Assembly (NCBI GenBank): GCA_030998015.1
Contig: JARWMV010000017.1
Coordinates: 124,001 to 188,000 of the forward strand
Source: Ceratorhiza oryzae-sativae
Lineage: Eukaryota > Basidiomycota > Agaricomycetes > Cantharellales > Ceratobasidiaceae
Direction of reading: 5' to 3'
Length of the DNA stretch: 64,000 nucleotides
In this document: positions 47,201 to 59,321 of the stretch, piece after piece
Position numbering within the stretch: position 1 is the stretch's first letter
Layout of the letters: the number at the start of each line of letters is the position of its first letter
The notes under the pieces: generated by a model
What the model saw: only the letters and a program-made list of their open reading frames with translations
Told to the model about the DNA's origin: nothing
The model's database searches: none
Program-made: the position numbers and the translations under genes

Positions 47201-49262
47201 TGACTGTAGGGAGTGTCGATTTGTATTCTTGTTGGCTTGATGGTCGATCCGAAGCAGCCGAAATCTTAACTTGGGCTGGTGCATCGTTTGAATTCGATCC
47301 AGCTGTTCTCTCAATTGAATCCCTTCAAATCGACGTGATGCGCCCCCATGGAAAGTATCCAGGTATACAGGTGGATACTATCGAAATCAATTCACAGCCT
47401 GTTCGGCATGAAGATCTCGTGGACAGTGCTCAAACATTTGTCAGTACATTGACTGAGGAGTCTAGCGACCGAATACAGCCTCTCCGCATTGGTGACGATG
47501 AGCTCAGTATTGAGCATTTGCTGCCCACAACGCCTAACGAGCCCACTCAGAGTGATAGTAGAAAAGGCTGGATACTTGTCGACGGGCAGCGTGTACATCT
47601 TGAATCTGCAGTAAGATATGTTTTGGGGCTAGAGGGTGGTCCTCGGTCCACTGACCGACTTCGACGTATATGTGGCTATACCCGTTACCTGAACCCTTCG
47701 GCTGAGACTCAATCAGTTCTTGGGAATGATTTTCATGTCTCAGAGCTGGTAGCAACCTTCTTGTTGGCCCAAAATCGAGTTTCAATCGCAATTATACGAG
47801 TTACAAATATTCTGGCGCGAGATGGGCGCATGCTAGAGTCTATTGCCGAAAAACACTTTTGCGAGTCGGGGATTACGCTTTCTGGACAAATACTTGCCAT
47901 TGAATACGACTGCGGAGTCTGGTACTGGACCCAAAAGTATGATGGTGTTGCAAAGACAGCGGCTTCTGCTCATCGAAAGCGGAGCTCGGGTGCGGACTTT
48001 AGCGCTAGGTTTTCGCTGCCTGTCAATCCTTCACTAGTTGAATGGCGTGGCGAGCAGGTCTGGGCATTTGAAGATATTCAATTGCGCGCACTTATGGATG
48101 ATTTATGGCGTAAATGCGCAAAAGATGTACCTGAAGACAATATCCCTAGTTGTCAGTCAAGCGCATCGTTCCCGTACCGTAGCTACAATTGTAAGTACAC
48201 TAACACCTCTACAAGCCGAGCTGTACATTAAATTCCTTCTCACAGCTGAACATGTGTTGTATCACCAAGTCGCCACTGATCATTATTGCAACTCAGCTCG
48301 CCCAATCGATGGAACGTGCTTCATTTGTGGAAAAAAGATCAAGATCAAGCAAAAAATGCGCATACATGTAGGGCAACATTTATTGAGCTTGCAAGCGAAC
48401 CTCTCTAGCGCACCCAGCTCGGAAGCGATGCCGGGAAACGTAAGAGTCTCCTTAATTGCTCCAGCTACAATCTAAATAAAGCAATACAACAGCTAGCCGG
48501 ATCCCCCTGCGGTTTCTGCGGCAGAGCAGGTACATGTCGATCAAATGCAGAGCGACAGCTCCAGCCTACTAAGACGCTCCGAGTTACCTCTAACTGCCCA
48601 TACAGAGACGCTCTCACATATTCTCGTGCCCTCGTTCGTCGAAATCGAACCCCTGCACCAACCGGCCGGTAGAGTGCCCATGCTGCCCTCCCGAGAGCTC
48701 GAACGTCTGGACTTACGCACTGCGGTCTCACATTCTTGCGATTCATGGCCCCGAAGCGGTTGTCATACAAGATAAAAAACTTCGGGAATACGACCCGACA
48801 GAGAGTGAGTTTGAGTGGATGGGTGTCACTAGACAGAATCAGCTCGTACAAAACTCAAAACCTACCAAGCGCAAGCGGGATACGGACGATCGCGGCCCTT
48901 CAAATAATGATAATCAAGTCCAAAAACGTCAATGTACAGATTAATTTATTCGTTAACATTGCTAGATACATGTTTAAGTCAGTGTCCGGTAGAACTGCGC
49001 CGGCAGCTGAGTCATTCGTCACTCGGTACTATCTATCCCATAACTAGCATACATTGTGACGTCGGGGAGAGCCTCTCCGACCGGCGATTGCGCCCTCCCG
49101 GCGTCACTCTGCCTCACAGCACGTGACTCATTTGCGCATCGCCACCACTTAAGCGAGCCCAAAACGGCAGTGAGCGTCACTCCTAGCAACGAGAATTCTA
49201 GACCCTGCCTACCCCCCTCCCCCCCCCTTCATGTCCGGCGCCTGTTTTCCGGCACCCCCCTG
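44225..49262 (+). mobile_element. P-like TIR DNA transposon, copy T5 (inside the NACHT–WD40 gene)
   Basis: 5,038 bp with a perfect 8-bp duplication GTATCAAA (44217–44224 and 49263–49270). Inverted repeats are 44225–44508 and 48980–49262. The insertion splits a coding exon: host codons read ..GERIK on the left and IKAKQLRN on the right. Confidence 0.94.
44600..48944 (+). CDS. P-element-like transposase, best preserved copy (six exons, ~1,359 aa)
   Basis: Exons 44600–45355, 45411–45614, 45665–46445, 46499–48190, 48246–48439 and 48493–48944 join in phase. The residue numbers assume these joins. A Cys/His cluster lies near residues 39–66 (CCFC..H..C). Next come a possible first catalytic D in VLMDEVATEPRPRY (~403), a second in CTDGDAGRR (~526), THDGDYKHEEKR (~572) and DRLESRFG (~748). 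The order DE.., SDG-like, ..KH..KR.. and D.LE..FG.. resembles the P-element/THAP9 transposase core. The C-terminus has a CFIC..H..H finger and a long Cys-rich finger (PCGFCGR..CPCC..H..H). An 8-bp duplication and ends starting with CA fit the P superfamily. One base is missing near 48622 (exon 6), so this copy may lose its last finger. The start at 44600 is the first ATG in a frame that opens just upstream. Confidence 0.75.
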
Positions 49263-52200
49263 GTATCAAAGCTAAACAACTGCGAAATGTGGCCAAGGCA
49301 TACGTTGACGCCGAGGAAGACGCGGAGGATATTGTGCGTTGTTACAGGCAATTGGAAGTGATGCTGCGACAGCTTCAGGTGAGTTATGTTACGCAGGGAG
49401 GAATACAACGAATATGGCCTGAAAATGGCATAGAGCGATGTGATACTCAGCGTGTGGAGGATAACCATGGAGAACTTGAGCCTCGCAAAGGAAAGCTTGA
49501 ATCTGAAGACGGAGAGCCGGATGGTGAGTATACATAGTTACAGTGTATGCACGAGGAATGTTTGATTAAAATCCTTGATACCAGGACAAGCTGTTGCAGG
49601 CCGCGACGGCAGCTCGATATAACTCGGGTGCTTTATCCCACCTGCGCGTGGAATGCACCCCTGGGACTCGCGAGACTCTTCTCCAAGGACTAAGGGACTG
49701 GGCGAGCGACCCCAAAGGTTCAACAATATATTGGATGAGTGGAATGGCAGGGACAGGCAAGACTACCATTGCGTACAGCCTATGCAAACGGCTCGAGTCG
49801 TCTCGTCAGCTTGGTGCTAGCTTCTTTTGCTCTGGGGCTCTACTGGAATGCAGCGATGTTAACCGTATTGTCCCGACAATAGCTCGACAGCTGTCGCAAC
49901 TCTGTCTTCCATACAAGGAGGCACTATTTCAGGCCTTGAATATAGGTCCTGACATAGTTAATCTCAATTTGGCGACACAGTTCGAGAAGCTTGTGTGCGA
50001 TCCATTGATTCGGGTAAAGGATACGCTCCCTGCTGGGCTTTTGGTGGTGGTGATCGATGCCTTGGACGAGTGCAGCCAGCGCCAAGACGCCATGCGGATG
50101 CTAGACGCACTTATCCAATTCGCTGACCACCTACCAATCAAGTTTTTCGTTACATGCCGGCCGGACTCTGGCTTGTTGAACAAAATGTCACCCCTGGGGG
50201 CACACACTATATCCCTATACCACTTGCATAACGTCGAGCAATCGCTGGTTCGGTCGGACATCGAGAGGTATCTTCACTCGAACCTGGCACCTATCGGTGT
50301 TACCACGGCGCAGCTGAAAGCACTGACGAAGCAGACGGGCGAACTCTTCATATATGCATCCACGATTGTGAAATATATCGCACCTCATGATACGTGGTGT
50401 GACCACAAGGAACGATTAGAGGAGATACTAGACATTGATTCTGGTTCGAACAGCAGCCTACTAGGAGAGCTAGATACATTGTATACAACTATCCTTGCTA
50501 CGGCACTGGAGAGGGGAAACAAGCGACCAGTCGAGAAATCCAGGGTTCTGCAAGTACTGCAAACTGTCATTTGTTCGAAAGAGGCCTTGTCCCTGACGGC
50601 ATTGGCACATATACTGGAATATAGAGACACCGAGCAAGCGAGATGTGCTATCGAGTCTTTGAGAGCTGTTCTGAATATTGACGAAGCAACTGGGCTGGTT
50701 TCAGTTTTGCATGCTTCGTTTCCTGAATTTTTGGCCTCTGAATCTCGCTCCGGTAAATTTTACTGTGACCTGCAGCGTTGTAATCATGAGATGGCAGCAA
50801 GGTGCTTCGGAGTTATGGCTCAGCTACTTAGGTTCAACATCTGTGGGCTCGAGTCATCGTATATACTTGATGCGGACGTGCCCAGTCTATCCATTCGAAT
50901 CAGCGAGGTGATTCCAATGCACCTGGAATATGCTTGTAGACATTGGAGCGATCACATGAGATGCGCTGGTATAATGGCAATAGCAGATAGCTCCCTGGGT
51001 CCGATGTTGAGCGAGTTTTTGAGGTCTCGTGTACTCTTTTGGATCGAAGTGACGAACCTGCTACAAGCGAATCAAGCAAGCATAAAGGTTCTGTTTGAGG
51101 GGCTGGCCTGGGTCCGGGTATGGAAACAATTTCATTTCGTTTTGTTGAAGCTCACTGCAGTACAACCAGAGCGCTGGCCTCGACAAGGAGCTTGTAGCGC
51201 TCTATCAAGATGCAATGAAGCTCTTGACAGTCCTTTCAGGTAGTCTAGTGCACAAGAGCACCCCTCACATTTATGTCTCATTAATGGCGCTATGGGACAA
51301 AACCGGACCAATATGGTCATGTTATGGACCCCGATTACGAGGTCTCGCCAATGCCAAGGGCCTAGTCGTCAATCGTAGAGCATCACAAGCACTGGTGACC
51401 TGGAAGACTACCCGAAATGCGAGATCAATGGCGGTGTCACCAAATGGCCGAGTCATTGCTACTGGGTCACTCTTTGGCGAGGTTTGCCTGTGGGAGACAC
51501 ACACTGGCCGTCAGATATCTGCTCCTGTCAGGGGGCATACCAACCGAGTGACCTGCCTAGCCTTTTCGCCTGATGGCGCTTCGTTTGCATCCACCTCATG
51601 GGACGGAGCCATTTGTATCTGGGATGCACAAAACGGCGAGCCAGTTGGCAATCCGATGAAAGGTCCGGAATGGGCTCAATCAATATGCTATGCGCCGGAT
51701 GGTCAACGTATTGCTTCGGGATCTGGTGACCTTACTGTTCGTATCTGGGATGTATCGACTGGACTACAACTCATTTGTATTAAAGAACACACTCAGGCTG
51801 TCTGGTCGGTCGCGTACTCACCTGATGGCAACCGCGTGGTATCTGGATCTAAGGATAACACTATATGCATCTGGGACGCGCAGACTGGGATTCTGCTACT
51901 TGGTCCACTGACAGGGCACACGGACAAGATCTACTCAGTGGCATACTCACCTGATGGCCTCCACATCGTATCTGGATCTGAAGACCAAACAGTTCGTATA
52001 TGGGATGCGAGCACGGGAATCCCAGAGGCCATGCCTTTTAAAGGGCATAATGCCTCTGTTACGAGTGTATCGTACTCGCCAGACAGCAGCTGCATAGTCT
52101 CTGGGTCGAGCGACGGGACTGTGCGTGTATGGGATGGGCGATCAGGGAGCACAATCGCAGGCCCGTTCAACGGATATAACAGCTACATGTCTCCGGTGTT

Positions 52201-53234
52201 CATTCTAGATGGCACTCAGGTTTTGTTTGTCTCGTCCGAAGATAAAGTTTGCATCTGGGATGTAGAAGCAAGGGCTGCAGCCCCGGGTGTGCCAGAAGTC
52301 CAGACAAGTCCGGTTGACCCGTTGCGTTCTCTCCTGACGGCATGCGAATAGTATCTGGCTCTGATAATGGAACGATCTCTATTTGGGATACACTGACTGG
52401 AAACAGGGTGATCGGCCCACTTGTGGCACACTCTCAATGGGTCAGGTCAGTTGCATACTCACCTTGTGGAACTCGGGTTGCCTCCGCGTCGGGTGACAAA
52501 ACAGTATGCATATGGGATACGAACACAGGATCCCTAGTTGGCGATCCATATATAGGACATGAAGACAGCGTTGGTACAATTGTATTCTCGCCCGATGGCA
52601 GTCGAGTGGCGTCTGGCTCCGACGACAAGACGATACATATCTGGGACATAGACTCTCGGGACCTGGTTGCTCAACCTTTCAAGGGCACAGTGCTTGGGTT
52701 AGATCGATATCTTTTTCACCCGAAGGACAGCATATTGCATCGATCTCCGATGATTGTACTATGAGGATTTGGAATATAGAAACAGGAAGCTCAGTAGGCA
52801 ATCCCTTCAAAGCCGGCACATGGGCAATCGCATACTCCCCTGATGGGACTCGGCTTGCATTCGACTATGATGATGACACAATTGCCGTTTGTGACACAGG
52901 GACGGGGAGATTGTGACCGGGCCGTGCAAAGGGCACTCAGAGCCCGTTTTTTCTATTTGCTTCTCTCCAGACAGCCAATACATTGTCTCTGGCTCTGCGG
53001 ATCAATCAATCCGGGTTTGGAATGCGCACTCTGGAGACCAGGTCACCTGTGTATCGTTTGCACATACCGGCTGGGTCCGCTCGCTTTCGTTTTCTCATGA
53101 CGGAAAATATATTGCTTCTGGCTCTGAAGATGGCTCAATACGTGTATGGGACGCCAGTACCATCACTTCCACAACGGCCAATGACTCAAACTGGGAGGAA
53201 TTAGATACACCACAGTTCACTCGATTTTTTCCTG

Positions 53235-53350
53235 GCGCTGTCCAGGCGGGATGGGGCGGGACAGGACGGGGCGGGGCGGGACAGAGCGGGATGGCGCAGG
53301 GACGCGTCTGGGATAATGCTCGAGGGACAGGGTGGGACAGGTTCAGGAAA
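53235..53350. repeat. G-rich subterminal repeats of the CACTA-like element
   Basis: Irregular tandem units of GGGACGGGGC / GGGATGGGGC type. The C-rich counterpart lies at 55385–55440 in inverted orientation. Confidence 0.6.
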
Positions 53351-53590
53351 TTCGGCATCCCGCGCTGTCCTTCCCTGTCCCGCGATATCCTTCCTTATCT
53401 AGCGTATCATGTAATCTAAAATAATTACTATTATTCGTTTATAGTCAGTACATGCCCAGAACGATAAGTCTCCACCCAAGCCAGTCGTGGCGGTAGCCAA
53501 TCCCTCGTTTTTCAGTCTCGAGAACTGGTTCGGCGCCGTGAAAAACAACAAGATGGTAGGTCAACACGCGGTCACATAAAGAACAGGCGC

Positions 53591-54746
53591 ATGAACTCAC
53601 TTCTTGCTTGGTTTCTCCCCCATCACCATACACAAACCAAAGTGGCTCCCCAATCGAGGCCTGAGACGACTGCGCATCAATCCCAGTCCAAATCAAAGCC
53701 GACTAAGAATCACTCGTACTTACGGCCCAAGCTTGGTGGTTCGAATATGCGCAAACTGTGGGTTCAGGCCTCCAGTCACAAAGTAGCTGAAGGTCAGCAA
53801 TCAAATCAGAATATATGCGTATTATTTGCTCACCAGTTCTCTAAATTCCGTGGCAAGGGACAGGCTAAAGGGAGTTCGAGCGACAAAGACAAGTCTGGAT
53901 GCGAAGGCGAGGGAAACAAAATTGCTGGAGAGGATGAAAAAGGTGATGATGGTGACAATTGTGATTCGAGCAGGGGTGGGAACAATCAGGACCTAGACAT
54001 TGGTGAGGAAGATGAGCTGCAATATTATGGTGAGAGAAAGTGTGCACTTTGTGTCATTATTCTAGACCAAAATGACAACCCTGTTCCTATGGAACAGATT
54101 GCAGTAGTGTTGAAACGCCCTTGCCTTTCTGCCAAGCGCAGAAAAGATTCTGCCACCCAAGACCCCCAAAAAGCGTCAGACCATTGAAGACGAGAGTGAC
54201 GAAGGAGAGCTTACCCAATCTGTTAAGGCCCCAAAACACCAGCGACGTATCAAGAGCGATGTCGATTTCCAGAAGAAGTCTGAGCCAAGTGTCCAACGCG
54301 AGTTCCTGGATAGCCTGAGTGATGAACAGATATTTGCACACTTCAAGGCTCTTACCTGGGTTGAGCACAAGAAGTACACTACACAAAAAGAGACAAATAC
54401 ATTTGAGGATAGTGTTGGAAGGCACAAGCGCCAGATGTTAATGAACACACAAGCAAATGCTGTAAGTAATAGGTTGCTTATTTCAGCGCATATAGCTCAC
54501 CTTTTGCAGCTTTTTACAAAGCGGTGCAGTGCTTGCAAGGGAACGCCTGTTGAAGGCAAGGATTTCAACCCTGCGTTTGCCAAATCCATGCAATATGTTA
54601 ATCCAAGTAGTAAAAGGCATATCATTCGGATCGAGCCACAATGGATTGCCGAAGGAGTAACCAGTCATGGAGGCACAGGTACAGGTTGTTGTGAACTAGA
54701 GCAAGACAAGCCACTAGCATATTCCATTTCCACATCGTCTGTTTGA
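53591..54746 (+). pseudogene. Unrecognised coding fragment inside the CACTA-like element
   Basis: Coding-like sequence on the plus strand lies in two frames: an acidic Gly/Asp/Glu-rich part (53870–54110) and a charged part with DESDEGELTQSVKAPKHQRR. A 44–50 nt intron with a CTCAC..TTTTGCAG end near 54460–54510 would join it to a segment with CSACKGTPVEGKDFNP. I do not recognise the protein. It may be the second gene of the element or captured host sequence. A frame change near 54120 is needed to link the parts. Confidence 0.4.
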
Positions 54747-55147
54747 TTAGGAATTTCAAGTGGAGTGGGAGAGAGCCGGGGGCGAGGGAGAGAACCAAGT
54801 GAGGGAGGAGTGAAGCGCCGAGGAGAGCCATGTGAGCCACACGAGCCATGCACAGAGCCAGGGCTGAAACGAGAAGGACCAGCATTATTAGCCACCAGCG
54901 CACTCTCGCTGCTGTCGATTGCAGGATGTATTTCTCCATAAATGTTCAAGTGTTTTGCAATGGTGGCGGGCGGGAAGTCCTTCTCGAGTTTGCAGCAGTT
55001 GCAGTCGCACGGCTTTCGATCGAGACCCAGGAGTGTGTTAACGCTAATTTTCCGCTGTGAAATAGTTAGCGACCAGTCTCTTTATGTCCTCATACCCACT
55101 CGTTTCGCTTCCGCCACCGCCAGTTGCATCGTCTCGTCGTCGTCCAT
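54665..55147 (-). CDS. N-terminal remnant of a TNP2-type (CACTA) transposase
   Basis: Two minus-strand exons: a start at 55147 (MDDDETMQLAVAEAKR), a 45-nt intron with GCTAAC and CACAG, then RKISVNTLLGL down to a stop at 54665. The cluster C-D-C-N-C-C..KHLNIYGE resembles the Cys-rich segment that precedes the TNP2 transposase in CACTA elements of mushrooms and relatives. A Ser/Pro-rich stretch follows. The catalytic region is absent, so this is a leftover of an internally deleted element. The assignment rests on the cysteine pattern plus the 3-bp duplication. Confidence 0.55.
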
Positions 55148-55655
55148 GTTTGGTAAAATGATGTATTCGGTCTATGTAATCGGTACAATAATTACAGGTA
55201 AATTTTTACGCGTTTTCCGAGCAACTGTGGAGTCTGTCGTGGTCGTGGTCGTGGTCAAGAGCAGGTTATGCGTCGGCGACGAGTTGCCTTAGCAGGATTG
55301 GCGGCCAATTGGCAATTCCGTCGATCCTCCTATACGATGTCCTATGACGGACATCCACGCGCTTTCCCGCCAGGTCCTGTGGCTGCCCACCTCTGTCCCA
55401 CCCTGTCCCGTCCCGTCCCGTCCTGTCCCGCCCCATCCCGCCTGGACAGCGCCGGGAAAAAATCGAGTGAACTGTGGTGATAAGGACGGGTGGGCGGTGC
55501 ATCGTGACGGCACTCGTTTGTTCTGGGTGCCCGATGATCTACGAAATCGACTTAAGTGGCCTCAGAATGTGGCGGTAGCCCATCCACACGGGGCTTGGGA
55601 ACTAGACTTGACAGGTGCCTATGTGGGGACAGCATGGAAACAGTGCTATATTTGA

Positions 55656-56156
55656 GAATAGTTTGTAAATAATGCTGCGATGTGCAATCAATTCCCTTTC
55701 AGAACAGCTCGATATTGCAGTCGATTGTACATGGAAAACCCTGGATCATAATACGTCACTTATTTCTGTATATTATTTATGTACTCTACGGCGCCACGAT
55801 CTTCTATTTTTTTAAGAGTGGAGCAGAATCATGGTCGCCTATACTAAAGGGGCCCAAATGTGATGCAGAAATTCGCGATTGGCACTGAGGTCCCACAGCC
55901 AAAAGGGGCCCACCCATGCGTTCCTAAAAAGAGACATAGTGGGTATACAGTGATTTATTCTTGGTAGGTTCGCAGAGAATATAATCTTTTAACCCATCCT
56001 GGCCGCCGCCGTATCCCCTGTGTGTGGGCCGCTAGGTTTTTATGCCACCCAACGTTCGACCGCTGGGGTCACCCCCACAAGCACACCCCGTTTCGTAAAT
56101 TCGATGACGAGTATAAATTAGATAGTAACATAACGGTCAGTAGACCAAATATAGCT

Positions 56157-56206
<50 letters not shown>

Positions 56207-56815
56207 CGCTTCTTTAGAGTAATACTTCACCTATTTTATGACGGCTTGCTATCAGGTTACTTTGCGATGACTCTACAGGATGAAGTCGAGAAGGTCTGGG
56301 CTCTGGCATTACCACAAAAACATATTGGACAAATGAGTGGCTCGGTTAGCAAAACAGGAAATTAGGGCGGTGTTTCGCAGAAGCAGTGAGCAACGTGGGG
56401 AGCCCGAGAAGGGGTCAGAAGCACTCTTACACAACTGAACCACAAGGAAACCCCACGTGATGCCAAGAGCCAAGACAAAAGAGCAAATGGCGGTCATGCG
56501 TCGCGGTGGTGAACGCGCGGTTAAGCTGACTGTACTCAGGCCTTCGAAGCCCAATGATGCCTTTGTGGTGAACAAGTAAGAATCGGACCACACGGGAGTT
56601 TAACTTCGAGCATCGGCTGAACTTGGTTCTTGGGACATCGTGGCTAAGCTGGCGAATAGGAGCCGACAGCGGCTGCATGGCTGTTGACATCCTTGTGCTG
56701 TGAGGCCAAACTATGTCCACGCGTACGTCAACCACATAAAAAGACCTCATCTACTATAAGATCTCATGCTTAGGCTGAACCTGCCACCCACTCCCATACC
56801 CAACCGATAGCAGCA
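55656..56815. other. Intergenic; microsatellite only
   Basis: No gene recognised between the NACHT–WD40 terminus and the aminopeptidase. Open frames across the microsatellite are poly-Asn artefacts. Confidence 0.5.
56156..56207. repeat. (AAC)n microsatellite
   Basis: About 17 uninterrupted AAC units. Confidence 0.95.
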
Positions 56816-58308
<1,493 letters not shown>

Positions 58309-59321
58309 GAGGTTGTACGGTTGAGGTCGTAGTTCACACACTTAACTGCTTCGGGACAACGGTGATATTGAATCGAATGCTTTTAAGAATAAGAAAATTA
58401 TGGAAAAAGTTGAGCGCGAGGTAGCAAATATGGGATAAACATATTTACCGTGAGTCCATGAAACGGAAAGTGAGCGTAGGTGTGCATATATACATGTGGC
58501 GTGACGTCGTGGGCGATATTCGATAATCGAAAAGCCCATGTAGTGCAAAACGCAGATGCAACGGTGGGGCTCACGGAAACATACCATACGATAAATTATA
58601 CAAGTCATGACTGTGTGCATTAGCACATACAACGTGCAGTATCATATGTTGAACGAGATCATGCGCTGACAGTATTCAAGCGCATATAGCCCGCTATCCG
58701 ATGCCACCCACGTATTTCTTGGTTCGCTATATATAAATCATTGTGTTCGTTTATATTACAATGCCAGTCCAGCCTGTTCGTCAGTATCATGCAGTCAGCC
58801 CCAAGCGCCAGCAACCGCTTCCCACGCACCAAAACGCTATTGCTCATATAGGCGTAATATTTGCTTCTACATGATATTCGATACAATTTCTACATTTCCA
58901 AAACGTCCCCAAGTCAACAAGGGTATGGCGGTGTCGCGGATTGGGATCACCCCCTGACCAAAAATATACGCCATGAGGACCAGATTCCAAGAAGATGTAC
59001 CCTCGTCGATTCATTTCAATGCTATGGTAAAGCAACAACACAGTATGACGTACAACAAATCGATAATATATACGCTCATCGCCCACCACTGACTCATCCA
59101 TAGTGGATCATTCTGGATTATTGTGTCAACGGGAACTACCTCAAACTTCTACCCATTGCTCGATCAACCTCCGGCGTTGCTCAGATCGTGGGATAACAGT
59201 ACAATCGAATGGTACAGGGTGTCTGCACTAATTAGCCCAAAGGGGGTGGTTTGTATGTGGTGTACGTACGAGACTAGTAAGCTCTTTTCCGTCTTCCCTT
59301 CCGGGACAGGTTTACCCGGCG
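58309..59321. other. Intergenic, nothing recognised
   Basis: The region lies between two convergent genes. No coding or repeat signal is visible. Confidence 0.4.

Larger units (their letters stand above)
53208..55479. mobile_element. CACTA/EnSpm-like element, non-autonomous
   Basis: 2,272 bp. It is bounded by inverted ends starting CACCACAGTTCACTCG that stay similar for ~85 bp, and by the 3-bp duplication ATA (53205–53207, 55480–55482). Removing the element and one ATA restores the host frame (LDKDGWAVHRDG), which fixes both borders. G-rich subterminal repeats (GGGACGGGGC type) follow each end, as is common in CACTA elements. Inside are a minus-strand start of a TNP2-like protein and a plus-strand fragment; no transposase core is present, so it depends on a partner element. 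Confidence 0.85.
43446..55655 (+). pseudogene. NACHT–WD40 (STAND/NLR-like) gene interrupted by two transposons
   Basis: Coding parts are 43446–44224, 49263–49378, 49434–49523, 49585–51117, 51161–53207 and 55483–55655. After an N-terminal helical region comes a NACHT ATPase with Walker A GMAGTGKTTIAY (~49741–49776) and Walker B LLVVVIDALDEC (~50037–50075). A helical linker and about 14 WD40 repeats follow, many ending CIWDAQTG or RIWDVSTG, then a C-terminal tail (TRLFWVPDDLR..). Such proteins act as cytosolic signal receptors, for example in fungal self/non-self recognition. T5 splits the N-terminal region and a CACTA-like element splits the tail; removing each element with one duplication rejoins the flanks. 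Further lesions are a TGA at 43905, a shift near 44196 (shared with B1), and three single-G losses near 52318, 52695 and 52910. The start codon is uncertain. Confidence 0.85.

Noticed and set aside
17901..49262. Satellite or rDNA-like tandem repeat
   Set aside because: The units are full transposons with target duplications and spacers A and B alternate unevenly; no rRNA sequence is present.
53208..53420. Gly-rich C-terminus of the WD40 protein (GWGGTGRGGAG..)
   Set aside because: It is read-through into the inverted end of the CACTA-like element. The true tail of the protein resumes after 55482.
56022..56222. Small protein with a poly-Asn tail
   Set aside because: The asparagines come from the (AAC)n microsatellite, and upstream codons show no coding character.
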